Translations under genes and position numbers: made by a program | Shown here: piece after piece, positions 54,599-62,614 of the stretch | How the letters are laid out: each line of letters opens with the position of its first letter | Numbering within the stretch: position 1 is the stretch's first letter | Notes under the pieces: generated by a model | Seen by the model: only the letters and a program-made list of their open reading frames with translations | Database searches by the model: none | Told to the model about the DNA's origin: nothing | Source: Phaeodactylibacter luteus | GTDB taxonomy: Bacteria > Bacteroidota > Bacteroidia > Chitinophagales > Saprospiraceae | Direction of reading: 5' to 3' | Assembly (NCBI RefSeq): GCF_007993045.1 | Contig: NZ_VOOR01000021.1 | Coordinates: 1-64,000, forward strand | DNA length: 64,000 bases

Positions 54599-54630
54599 GA
54601 TGCAGCTGCTTACGGGCGGCTGCATTTTTG
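54599..54630 (+). terminator. Terminator-like hairpin
   Basis: ATGCAGC (54600-54606) pairs with GCTGCAT (54619-54625) followed by TTTTTG. It lies about 155 bases after the sulfide:quinone oxidoreductase stop. Confidence 0.55.
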
Positions 54631-54968
54631 TGTCAAAAGGGCAGAGGGAGTGGAGCGGCTACATTGCGCGGCTCACTGTACTGCCCGGCCGCTGTCTATC
54701 ATTCCCCTCTTCACCGCTCGTGCGGCACGGCGGTGCTGCTGTTGAAACCTCTAAAATGCAGTTTGCCCCAAACCACCTGTCCCACAGCGGCTGTTGTGCA
54801 TGAAATAGCGGCCGCCCCCGTCTTCGCGTTAAAATAGGGATGCTCCAAAATGGGCAGCCCCACCGGGCGTTTAAAATACACCTGTAACTTGTCAGGCTTG
54901 ATGCGCTGGGGATCATTGCAGGGTTAAAAAGGCGTTTTTCTGCCCACGCTATGCTTTATTCGATCATT

Positions 54969-54993
54969 TAGCTTAAGCTGAGCTCCTGAAAAA
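54969..54993 (+). repeat. Short repeated palindromic motif, copy 2
   Basis: TAGCTTAAGCTGAGC-N2-CTGAAAAAG is the second copy of the motif at 44938, with one change in the palindrome. It lies about 120 bases before the outer membrane barrel gene. Confidence 0.55.
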
Positions 54994-55113
54994 GCCGGCA
55001 CATGGTTGAAAACAGCTCCTTTTCCCAATACGCTAGCCCAATACATCAAGCCGATTATAAAGTTGAGGCGTTGAATACACAATTTCCTGCCCAGCTACGA
55101 CCCAAGGACGCTC

Positions 55114-55740
55114 ATGAAAATACACCTTACTGCCGCTTTGCTGCTCTTTTTTTCCATCCTTTGCCCGCGCCCAGCCACTGCACAGTGGTCCTGGGGCCCA
55201 AGCGTTGGCCTCAATGCTGCTGGCATGCAGACGGAGACCATCCCCAACCGTGTTGAGTCTGCCATAATCTTAGGCGGCCAAATGGGCGGGCAGGTTGGGC
55301 TTGCCGCGCGCTACGCCTTCGGCCCTCGCATCGCAGTACGCCTGGGCGGGCAGCTGCAGTTCCGGACCAACTACCTTGAGCAGGATACCTTTTTCCTAGA
55401 GGACGCCTTCGCCTATCAGCTTTGGTCGGTGCAGGTGCCCCTTACCTTCGAGCTCACCCCCACAGAGCGGTGGTTCATCCTTGCCGGGCTGGAATGCGGC
55501 TCGCTCCTTGGGCCACTGCCCAACCGGGAAGACTGGCAGCGGTTAGACTTTGGCTTCACCTTTGGGGCGGGCTTTGCTATTTCCCCCAACCTGCACCTGC
55601 ACTTCAACTACCTTGTCGGCCTGCCCCGGGTAGCTGAGGGCCGCTTCCGCGATGAGGAAACCCAGGTTCAAGGCGTTTACTACTTCCGCTCCCGTACCTT
55701 GCAGGCTGGCCTTACGTTCTACTTGCCCACCGAGCCGTAG
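55114..55740 (+). CDS. Outer membrane beta-barrel protein (PorT/OMP_b-brl-like)
   Basis: This 208-residue protein has a signal peptide (MKIHLTAALLLFFSILCPRPATAQ) and alternating amphipathic strands with glycine and aromatic residues (GPSVGLNAAGM, AVRLGGQLQFRTNY, GFTFGAGFAISPNLHLHFNY), ending TLQAGLTFYLP. This fits a small eight-stranded outer membrane barrel. The function is unknown. It stands alone. Confidence 0.82.
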   Translation: MKIHLTAALLLFFSILCPRPATAQWSWGPSVGLNAAGMQTETIPNRVESAIILGGQMGGQVGLAARYAFGPRIAVRLGGQLQFRTNYLEQDTFFLEDAFAYQLWSVQVPLTFELTPTERWFILAGLECGSLLGPLPNREDWQRLDFGFTFGAGFAISPNLHLHFNYLVGLPRVAEGRFRDEETQVQGVYYFRSRTLQAGLTFYLPTEP

Positions 55741-55834
55741 GGGATATCGTGCCCGGCTGTGTTGAATACATTGCCCGGCTTGGAGCGCTGCGCCTTTTTT
55801 GCCCATATTGGTGTCTATTTGGGCTGCACTTCAG

Positions 55835-56003
55835 AGGCGAAATCCAGATTGTTGTTTTTTAGGAGCCTGCCCCTGCCAGCGGGCAGGTGCCGCTATGCTA
55901 CGGGGCTCGCTCTTCGCTCGGCCCTATCGGGCTTATCACCCCTTCGCAGCGCTAGGCCGGAGCCATCATAGCGCTAAGGCCTGCGGCTGATCGTGCTGCA
56001 AAC
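55835..56003 (+). repeat. Family A repeat, copy A8 (right end decayed)
   Basis: The left end AGGCGAAATCCAGATTGTTG followed by a T-run matches the family, and the core from GCCTGCCCCTGCC to CGCAGCGCTAGGCCG is nearly identical to A1. The right inverted repeat is not recognisable and no direct repeats are visible, so the right boundary is approximate. Confidence 0.75.
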
Positions 56004-56172
56004 AACATTTTCCTTCCGGCAGGCAGGTAGTGCTTACCGGTACAGATGAAACCCCTGGGCGCTGCGAGCAGCACAATAGCGTTCTGTTTTCGGTAGAGGC
56101 CAAGTTTTCAAAGGCAGCTTCTAGTCTGGCCAATCTGGCTTGGCGTTGAAAGTGTAGGGCACTGCCGGGGCT

Positions 56173-56282
56173 GCGCCAGCGATGCGGAGCAGTGCAGGCG
56201 CAGCCTGCAGCCCGCAGGGCCGGGAGCTGCGTAGCGTAGCGCCCCGCCGTCGGGGGAAGGCAGATAGGGGCGGGGGGCGCCC
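56173..56282 (-). repeat. Family B repeat, copy B2
   Basis: On the minus strand it reads GGGCGCCCCCCGCCCC ... GGCGGGGCGCTACGCTACGC ... GCTCCGCATCGCTGGCGC, in the same order as copy B1. It begins 5 bases after the cysM stop codon. The block GCGCTACGCTAC resembles GCCGCTATGCTAC of family A, so the families may be distantly related. Confidence 0.7.
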
Positions 56283-56287
56283 AGCAG

Positions 56288-57172
56288 TTATTCAAAGATG
56301 CCAGAAGAGAGGTAGCGGTCGCCCCGGTCGCAGATGATGCATACGATGAGGCCTTCCTCCAGCTCTTGGGCGAGCCGGATGGCAGCAGCTGCGGAACCGC
56401 CGCTGCTCATGCCTGCGAATATGGCTTCTTCGGTAGCGAGGCGGCGCATGGTTAGGGTAGCTTCCTCCTGGGATACATCCAAGGTGCGGTCTACCCATTG
56501 GGGGTCATAGATTTTGGGGAGGAAAGCGGGAGACCATCGTCGGATGCCGGGAATGCTTGAGCCGTCGGTGGGCTGTACGCCTACAGATTGCACGGCTGGG
56601 TTTTGGGCTTTGAGGAAGCGGGAGGTGCCCATGATGGTTCCCGTGGTGCCCATGGAGGAGACGAAGTGGGTGATTTGGCCCTTAGTGTCCCGCCAGATCT
56701 CGGGCCCGGTGGTGCGGTAGTGAGCGCCCCAGTTGTCGGGGTTGGCAAATTGGTTGAGCATGAAGTGGCCGCCCTGAGCAGCCATTTCTTCAGCAGCCTG
56801 GCGGGAGTATTCTATGCCGCCTTTGCTGGCGGGGGTTAGGATGACTTCAGCCCCGTATGCCCGCATGGCCTGGGCCCGTTCGGCGGTGGAGTTGTCGGGC
56901 ATGAGCAGGGTAATGCCAATGCCAAAGCTTCGGGCGATCATAGCGAGGGCGATGCCGGTATTCCCGCTAGTAGCTTCTACGAGCTTCATGCCGGGCTTGA
57001 TTTCCCCTCTTTCCACAGCCCCTTTGATCATGCCGTAGGCTGCGCGGTCTTTGACACTGCCGCCGGGGTTTTGCCCTTCTAGTTTTCCAAAGATGCGGAC
57101 ATTGGGGTTGGGGTTGAGGGCGGTAAGCTCTACCATTGGGGTATTGCCGACGAGGTCGAGGATAGCAGCCAT
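56288..57172 (-). CDS. cysM: Cysteine synthase B (O-acetylserine sulfhydrylase)
   Basis: This 294-residue PLP enzyme makes cysteine from O-acetylserine and sulfide (CysM can also use thiosulfate). The PLP lysine is Lys41 in GGSVKDRAAYG; the phosphate-binding EATSGNTGIAL and SSMGTTGTIMG loops are intact. LGNTP at the start is typical, and the sequence SIPGIRRWSPAFLPKIYDP is CysM-like. Homologues start at MAAILDLVGNTPMVEL, so 57172 is chosen over an in-frame upstream start at 57292 that would overlap ubiD. Confidence 0.92.
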   Translation of the reverse strand: MAAILDLVGNTPMVELTALNPNPNVRIFGKLEGQNPGGSVKDRAAYGMIKGAVERGEIKPGMKLVEATSGNTGIALAMIARSFGIGITLLMPDNSTAERAQAMRAYGAEVILTPASKGGIEYSRQAAEEMAAQGGHFMLNQFANPDNWGAHYRTTGPEIWRDTKGQITHFVSSMGTTGTIMGTSRFLKAQNPAVQSVGVQPTDGSSIPGIRRWSPAFLPKIYDPQWVDRTLDVSQEEATLTMRRLATEEAIFAGMSSGGSAAAAIRLAQELEEGLIVCIICDRGDRYLSSGIFE

Positions 57173-57282
57173 AGGTTTCAATTTCGAGTAAGAGATCGAA
57201 GTGCAGCCCAAAGCTAATGCAATGGGCTGCAACCGGCAAACTTTGCCTGGCACTTTGTGCTGTGGGCTAGCCTTCGGCCCTG

Positions 57283-59112
57283 CTACCCCCACTTCTCGAG
57301 CGCTCCCCCGCGCTTGAATAAGCGGTCGGCTTTGGCGGTGGCTGCGGGGTCTTGTACCAGTGGCGGTGCGTGGTGGGGCTTGATGCGGGCATCGATGATC
57401 ATTGGCCCTCGGCAGCCCCAGTGTTTATGTTCGGTAAACGCCCGTACCCCATGGATGTCATGGGAAGGGTTGGCCCTGGTGAAGGTGGCCCAAAGGAAGT
57501 TGTTGAGGGTTTGCCCAAGGAATTGGCTATCATCGCACAGGACGACCAAAGGGATGCCCGGCCAGTCGTATTGTTCGAGGTGGCGGGCCAACAGTTGGGG
57601 GTCATCGTAGGCGTCTGGCCCGGCAAATGCCGGGCCTTGGATAGCCAAGACGCCCGGTTGTGCCATTTGAGGAGCGGAGAACCCGGCAGGCAAGGCAATG
57701 CCGGTTGGCAGCTCGGTAGCGAGGCTTCTGATTTTCTCTCCACAGCAGGCGATGGTGACTTTAGAGCCTGCATTCCAGCCAGAGCCGGAGTAGTCGAGCG
57801 TATCGATGGTGGTATTGGTCTGGAAGTGCAGGTCGCGGGCAAGGTCTACCCGTTCGAGCACATGGGAGAGGAAAGCGGGGATATCGTGGGTGGTCAGCCC
57901 GGGGGCATCGCCCTCAGCGGCGATAAACAGGAACTTGGCGAGGGAAGTCTGGCCAGACCCCAGGATGCGGTTGGCCTGGGTAAGGATCTCCTCAGGCTTC
58001 CGTTCCCGGAATGGCATATAGCGTTCGCTGCCGATGGCGAGCAGGAGAGGATGGACGCCCGCTGCGTCTACGGCGTTGATCTCTCGGATGCCGGGGAACT
58101 CCTGCGGGGTCAGCAGTTTGACGAGCTGGTGTATGAGGTAGCCGAAGCTGGAGTCTTCCTGCGGCGGCCGGCCGACTACGGTAAAGTGCCAGACCGCATC
58201 TTTACGGTGGTAGACGCGGTCTACGTCCATGACAGGGAAATCGTGTTGCAGGCTGTAGTAGCCGAGGTGGTCTCCAAATGGGCCTTCGGGTTTTTTCTCC
58301 CCTTTGCGTATGGTGCCAGTGATGACGAAGTCGGCATCAGCAGACAGGACATGCCCGCGGTGGCGGAGGTATCGGAACCGGCGCCCGCCGAGCATGCCGG
58401 CGAAGGTCATTTCGGAGAGCCCTTCTGGCAGGGGCATGATGGCAGCGAAAGCATGGGACGGGGGGCCGCCTACAAAGATGGAGCACCGGAAGGGCTCGTC
58501 GCTTTGGTTGTACTGAGTGTGGTGCACACCGATGCCCCTATGTATCTGGTAGTGCATGCCTATTTCTTGGTCGGGAAGGTATTCATTGCCAGAGAGCTGT
58601 ATGCGGTACATACCGATATTGGACTGCATGACGCTGGAAGTGCCCGGCGGCAGGGTGAGCACTTGGGGCAAGGTAACGAAGGCCCCGCCGTCCATAGGCC
58701 AAGATTTGATCTGAGGCAGCTGGCTGATGGTGGTCTGCCCGTGCAGTATGGGCGCGGAAAGGCGTTGCTGCATAGGGAGGGCAGAGAGGGCGGTGAAGGG
58801 GGCAGAGAGGTATCGAGCAGGGTTTTTGAAGAAATTGGCCGGGTCGGCTTTCAGCTCGATGACTTTCTGCACTTGGGCGATGGTATGCCGGAAGAGGAAG
58901 TCGGTCCGTTCGTAAGTGCCATAGATATTGGACACAGCGGGGAAGGGGCTGCCTTTGACCTTTTCGAAAAATAGGGCAGGCCCTTCAGCCTCGAAAATAC
59001 GGCGGTGGATTTCGGCCATTTCGAGGTCGGGGTCTACTTCTTCCTTAATGCGGACGAGCTTGCCGTGCTTTTCGAGGTCGCGCACAGCGTCCATCATACT
59101 GCGGTAGGCCAT
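57283..59112 (-). CDS. ubiD: UbiD family decarboxylase
   Basis: This 609-residue enzyme belongs to the UbiD family of prenylated-FMN-dependent decarboxylases. The N-terminal DLEKHGKLVRIKEEVDPDLE and the conserved NIGMYRIQL, EGPFGDHLGYYS (active-site E) and DVDRVYHRKDAVWHFTVVGRPPQED segments are present. In a Bacteroidota it most likely serves menaquinone synthesis by an unresolved or accessory route; the substrate is inference. The preferred start at 59112 is MAYRSMMDAVRDL; a further upstream ATG exists at 59139. It lies 110 bases upstream of cysM on the same strand. Confidence 0.9.
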   Translation of the reverse strand: MAYRSMMDAVRDLEKHGKLVRIKEEVDPDLEMAEIHRRIFEAEGPALFFEKVKGSPFPAVSNIYGTYERTDFLFRHTIAQVQKVIELKADPANFFKNPARYLSAPFTALSALPMQQRLSAPILHGQTTISQLPQIKSWPMDGGAFVTLPQVLTLPPGTSSVMQSNIGMYRIQLSGNEYLPDQEIGMHYQIHRGIGVHHTQYNQSDEPFRCSIFVGGPPSHAFAAIMPLPEGLSEMTFAGMLGGRRFRYLRHRGHVLSADADFVITGTIRKGEKKPEGPFGDHLGYYSLQHDFPVMDVDRVYHRKDAVWHFTVVGRPPQEDSSFGYLIHQLVKLLTPQEFPGIREINAVDAAGVHPLLLAIGSERYMPFRERKPEEILTQANRILGSGQTSLAKFLFIAAEGDAPGLTTHDIPAFLSHVLERVDLARDLHFQTNTTIDTLDYSGSGWNAGSKVTIACCGEKIRSLATELPTGIALPAGFSAPQMAQPGVLAIQGPAFAGPDAYDDPQLLARHLEQYDWPGIPLVVLCDDSQFLGQTLNNFLWATFTRANPSHDIHGVRAFTEHKHWGCRGPMIIDARIKPHHAPPLVQDPAATAKADRLFKRGGALEKWG

Positions 59113-59180
59113 AGCGGATAGTATTGTTTTGTACCCCAACAGCGGGGAGTGGCCAAAGTTGGTAAGGTTTAGGCCATGAA

Positions 59181-59828
59181 TTACTTCAGGTAGCTGAGGC
59201 TGGCCTGGCGGTAAGCATCTTTTTTGAGCATTTCGCGCATTCCTTTTACCGTGTTGAGCGGCCCGTTGTCGACGACCATATTGACGAGCCAGGTGGGGAT
59301 GTCCCCTGCTGGGTCAGAGTGCAGGATGTAGGTCATCTGAACCTGTTCATTCGGCAGTGGCTTCAAGGCATAGGAGATTTTTAGTTCTGGGATGCGCACC
59401 ACGTCCTGTACAGGCTCGCGGTCATTGGGCAGCCCTTCTACCTCGATATAGACCGTGCGGTCGTTTTCGTCTTGCCAGAGCTTGCTCTTTGCGATGAAGT
59501 CCCGGTCGCTCATAGGCCAGGGGAAGTCGACGCGGCAGTAGTAGTGGCTGGAGTTCTGTGTGGAAGGCTGCAGGCGTTTGGCAGACTGGCATTTGTAGAT
59601 CCATTCTTGGTAGGCATCAATGTCTTTCAGCACAGAGACTACTGCGTCGAGAGAGGCATTGAGGGTAGCCTCGATTTTGATCTGCTTGATGGGAGAGCCG
59701 GGCACGTCCCTGAGGTATACCTGCATGCCGTCGGTATCGCGTTTGAGGGACCAATCCTGTGCTTGTGCGAAAGCTGAAGGGGCAGCTGTACAGACAGCCA
59801 AGAGGAGGTAGAGCAGTTTGAAATTCAT
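59181..59828 (-). CDS. START domain-containing protein
   Basis: This 215-residue secreted or periplasmic protein has a signal peptide (MNFKLLYLLLAVCTAAPSAFAQ) and a START/SRPBCC lipid-binding fold (DWSLKRDTDGMQVYLRDVPGS; AYQEWIYKCQSAKRL; YYCRVDFPWPMSDRDFIAKS). It would bind a hydrophobic ligand; which one is unknown. The start at 59828 is chosen because it precedes the signal peptide; a longer frame from 59897 hides it. Confidence 0.87.
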   Translation of the reverse strand: MNFKLLYLLLAVCTAAPSAFAQAQDWSLKRDTDGMQVYLRDVPGSPIKQIKIEATLNASLDAVVSVLKDIDAYQEWIYKCQSAKRLQPSTQNSSHYYCRVDFPWPMSDRDFIAKSKLWQDENDRTVYIEVEGLPNDREPVQDVVRIPELKISYALKPLPNEQVQMTYILHSDPAGDIPTWLVNMVVDNGPLNTVKGMREMLKKDAYRQASLSYLK

Positions 59829-59976
59829 GTTTCGGGTTATGAGGGAGTTACAGATTTGCGAGGAAGCGGGCGTTGCAGAATGAGCCAAATATGACATCCG
59901 GGCGCTCCACTTTTTGTATCTTTAACACCTTTTGAAAATCTAGGTTGCCGATTTCTAAAAGTTTATCGGTTTTATT

Positions 59977-60882
59977 ATGCAGCAGTACCAGGAGTTATTA
60001 CAGCACATTTTGGACAAAGGCCTGCGCAAGGAGGACCGTACCGGCACCGGCACCCTGAGTGTTTTTGGCTATCAGCTCCGGGCCGATTTGGCCGAGGGCT
60101 TCCCTTTGCTCACCACCAAGAAGGTTTATTACAAAGCCATCATACACGAGCTGTTGTGGTTTTTGCGGGGCGACACCAATATCCGCTATCTGGTGCAGCA
60201 CGGCGTGAAGATTTGGAATGAGTGGCCTTTTCAGCATTACTTGCAGGCCAATGGGCTCGAGGAGCGGTTCCCGAAGTACAGCGAGGCCTGGAAATCTGAA
60301 ATGAAAGTTTTTGTTGCGCGCATTATCGAAGAAGAAGCCTTTGCTTTGGAGTGGGGTGAGCTGGGCCCCGTCTATGGGCGGCAGTGGCGCAACTTTGGAG
60401 GGGTGGACCAAATGCAGGAGGTGGTAGAACAGATCAAGCGGAGCCCCGATTCCCGGCGGCATATCGTGAGTGCTTGGAACCCGCCCGATATCCCTGCTAT
60501 GGTGAAATCAGGGCTGCCGCCCTGTCATGTCCTTTTTCAGTTTTATGTAGGGGAAGGCAAGCTGTCGTGTCAGCTGTATCAGCGCTCGGCTGATGTTTTC
60601 CTGGGCGTGCCCTTTAACATCGCTTCCTATGCCCTGCTGACGATGATGGTGGCGCAGGCTTGTGGCCTACAGGCTGGGGAGTTTGTGCACACTTTCGGAG
60701 ATGCGCATTTGTACCTCAACCACTTGGAGCAGGCCCGCTTGCAGCTGTCGCGTGAGCCCCGCCCACTTCCAATGATGAAAATCAACCCGGAGGTCACCGG
60801 GCTGTTCGATTTCCGTTTTGAAGATTTCGAGCTGCAAGGCTACGACCCTCATCCGCCTATACGCGCACAGGTGGCGGTTTAG
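59977..60882 (+). CDS. thyA: Thymidylate synthase
   Basis: This 301-residue enzyme methylates dUMP to dTMP with methylenetetrahydrofolate. The folate- and dUMP-binding motifs are intact: [36 protein letters not shown], the catalytic Cys in [13 protein letters not shown] (near residue 182) and [23 protein letters not shown]. It has the slightly longer form with an insert near residues 85-125. It stands alone, divergent from the START gene. Confidence 0.96.
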   Translation: MQQYQELLQHILDKGLRKEDRTGTGTLSVFGYQLRADLAEGFPLLTTKKVYYKAIIHELLWFLRGDTNIRYLVQHGVKIWNEWPFQHYLQANGLEERFPKYSEAWKSEMKVFVARIIEEEAFALEWGELGPVYGRQWRNFGGVDQMQEVVEQIKRSPDSRRHIVSAWNPPDIPAMVKSGLPPCHVLFQFYVGEGKLSCQLYQRSADVFLGVPFNIASYALLTMMVAQACGLQAGEFVHTFGDAHLYLNHLEQARLQLSREPRPLPMMKINPEVTGLFDFRFEDFELQGYDPHPPIRAQVAV

Positions 60883-60928
60883 GTACTAAATTTGCAGGAA
60901 GGCGCATATAGAAATTTAAATTTGTTCA

Positions 60929-60949
60929 TATATTTGAAGATAGATCAAA
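60929..60949 (+). promoter_or_regulatory. Palindrome overlapping a -7 box, copy 2
   Basis: TATATTTG (60929-60936) is a perfect TAnnTTTG box overlapping TTTGAAGATAGATCAAA (60933-60949), the same TTTGA-N7-TCAAA palindrome seen before the DUF1641/SQOR operon. Similarity between the two extends over TTCATANNTTTGAAGRTAR. It lies about 200 bases before actA. Confidence 0.55.
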
Positions 60950-61056
60950 AATTGGGCAGAACGCCTTGGGCGCGGTTTTTGAAAAAGGCAATGATAATAA
61001 GGGGTTTGACCTCTTGTTTAGAAGAAATCTAAATAATTGAACCTTTCCTTAATTTA

Positions 61057-61089
61057 TTGTTAAAAACAGTGTACCGCATTCTATATTTG
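61057..61089 (+). promoter_or_regulatory. Candidate proximal actA promoter
   Basis: TTG (61057-61059) and TATATTTG (61082-61089) are 22 bases apart and match the Bacteroidota consensus. The -7 box lies 61 bases before the ATG at 61151, so actA may have two promoters. Confidence 0.6.
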
Positions 61090-61150
61090 CGCTGACAATA
61101 GAATGACACAGTTGAAAATTGTCGATTCATAAAAAATCAAGCATCAGAAG

Positions 61151-62572
61151 ATGATATATAAGCAGTTCATTAGCCGAGTCTTTTTGCTCCTGACGGTGGT
61201 AGCTTTTGCGCTGCCTGCTGCAGCTCAGGAAGGCGGACAGGTCAACTTGGATGAGGGCAAGACCCTTTTCCGGAACTATTGCGCGACCTGCCACAATAAA
61301 AACATGGTTGATAACCTCACGGGCCCTGCGCTGGGCGGCGTGGAGGAGCGTTGGGCCGATTACCCGCGGGAAGACCTGTACAAGTGGATCCGTCAGTCTC
61401 AAGCCATGATCAGTGAAGGCCACCCTAAGGCGGTAGAGCTTTGGGCGGAATGGAAGCCTACGGTCATGAACAACTTCCTCAACCTTACGGACCAGGAAAT
61501 CGAAAATGTACTGGGCTATATCGATGCCGTGTACAAAGGCGAGCTGGGCCCCAAGAAGCCTGCAGGTGATGAGGCTGGTGTACAGGCTGTGGCTGAGAAG
61601 CCGAATAACACCCCGCTCTTCATCGCATTGGCGGTTATTTTGGGCATCCTGGCGATTGTCTTGGCTCGCATCGTTAGCAACCTGAACTACATGATGCAGG
61701 TGCGGGAGGGCAACGAGAACGCCCGCAAGAAGAGCCTGGTGGAGACTTTGACGAGCAAGGGGCTGATCGCCTTCGTTGTTTTCGCCTTGGTTGTACTGGG
61801 CGGTTACACTACGGTCAATAATGCCATTATGCTGGGCCGTCAGCAGGGCTACGAGCCGGAGCAGCCGATCAAATTCTCTCACGCTACGCACGCGGGGCTT
61901 CAGAAAATCGATTGTCAGTACTGCCACGACGGCGCCCGCCGTTCAAAGCACTCGGTCATCCCTGCGGCAAATACCTGTATGAATTGCCACCGCGCCATCA
62001 AGGTAGGCTCTAAGTACGGGACTGCCGAGCTGACCAAGATCTATGCTTCTATTGGCTATGACCCAAGCACAGACAGCTACATTAATGATTACGAAGAAAT
62101 GTCTCAAGGCGAGGTGGAGAAAATCTACAAGAAGTGGATTGCCGACACTTACGTAAAAGAGAACGGTTCGATAGACAGCAAAGGGGAAGAGCTGATTGAA
62201 GATCAGTGGGACGGCATTGTATCCTCATTGACCAATGAGACTAAGCCTAAGGTGCAGGGCCCGATCGAGTGGGTGCGTATCCACAACCTCCCCGACCATG
62301 CTTACTTCAACCACGCGCAGCACGTCACGGTAGGGCAGTTGGAGTGTCAGACCTGCCACGGCCCTGTAGAGGAGATGGAAGTGGTGAAGCAGCACTCTCC
62401 GCTGTCTATGGGATGGTGCATCAACTGCCACCGTCAGACAGAAGTGAAATTTGAGGACAACGAGTACTATAAGTCTTACACGCGTTACCACGAGGAGATC
62501 GCCAAGGGTGAGCGCGAGAAGGTAACCGTTGAAGACATCGGTGGCTTGGAGTGCCAGAAGTGCCATTACTAA
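61151..62572 (+). CDS. actA: Alternative complex III subunit ActA-type multiheme cytochrome c
   Basis: This 473-residue protein has a signal peptide (MIYKQFISRVFLLLTVVAFALPAAAQ) and six CxxCH motifs. One lies in an N-terminal class I cytochrome c-like domain (CATCH, residue 44). Two membrane segments follow (about residues 153-176 and 205-226), then five hemes: CQYCH about 255, CMNCH about 276, CQTCH about 400, CINCH about 424 and CQKCH about 469, next to the C-terminus. ActA of alternative complex III is normally pentaheme; the extra heme domain resembles a fused ActE. The complex oxidises quinol and reduces cytochrome c. actB follows after 42 bases. Confidence 0.9.
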   Translation: MIYKQFISRVFLLLTVVAFALPAAAQEGGQVNLDEGKTLFRNYCATCHNKNMVDNLTGPALGGVEERWADYPREDLYKWIRQSQAMISEGHPKAVELWAEWKPTVMNNFLNLTDQEIENVLGYIDAVYKGELGPKKPAGDEAGVQAVAEKPNNTPLFIALAVILGILAIVLARIVSNLNYMMQVREGNENARKKSLVETLTSKGLIAFVVFALVVLGGYTTVNNAIMLGRQQGYEPEQPIKFSHATHAGLQKIDCQYCHDGARRSKHSVIPAANTCMNCHRAIKVGSKYGTAELTKIYASIGYDPSTDSYINDYEEMSQGEVEKIYKKWIADTYVKENGSIDSKGEELIEDQWDGIVSSLTNETKPKVQGPIEWVRIHNLPDHAYFNHAQHVTVGQLECQTCHGPVEEMEVVKQHSPLSMGWCINCHRQTEVKFEDNEYYKSYTRYHEEIAKGEREKVTVEDIGGLECQKCHY

Positions 62573-62614
62573 TCCTCCACCGCAATTGCTGAGTTGAACT
62601 TGAAAAAAGAAGAA

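Larger units (their letters stand above)
54446..55113. other. 668-base intergenic region without a recognised gene
   Basis: A terminator-like hairpin lies at 54599-54630 and the second copy of the 25-bp palindromic motif at 54969-54993. Several short frames are present but none has a convincing start, signal or family feature. An undetected small RNA cannot be excluded. Confidence 0.5.
55741..56287. other. Intergenic region with repeats A8 and B2
   Basis: Repeat A8 covers 55835 to about 56003 and repeat B2 covers 56173-56282. The bases between them (56004-56172) carry no recognisable gene. The convergent genes on both sides leave no promoter need here. Confidence 0.5.

Noticed and set aside
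54573-54803. Short frames in the 54446-55113 gap
   Set aside because: They overlap each other on both strands and the terminator-like hairpin, and none has conserved features.
1243-56003. Family A copies considered as REP/BIME elements or riboswitches
   Set aside because: REP elements are shorter and do not create 8-bp flanking duplications; copies lie both before and after genes of unrelated function and in both orientations, which argues against a riboswitch.
57352-58974. A 540-codon open frame on the plus strand opposite ubiD
   Set aside because: It is a mirror of the GC-rich ubiD coding sequence. The translation has no recognisable family, while the minus strand encodes a complete UbiD with conserved motifs.
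52227-60949. The TTTGA-N7-TCAAA motif considered as a standard FNR site
   Set aside because: The FNR consensus TTGAT-N4-ATCAA has one base less between half-sites, and the position over the -7 box is atypical for activation, so only a general CRP/FNR-like label is offered.
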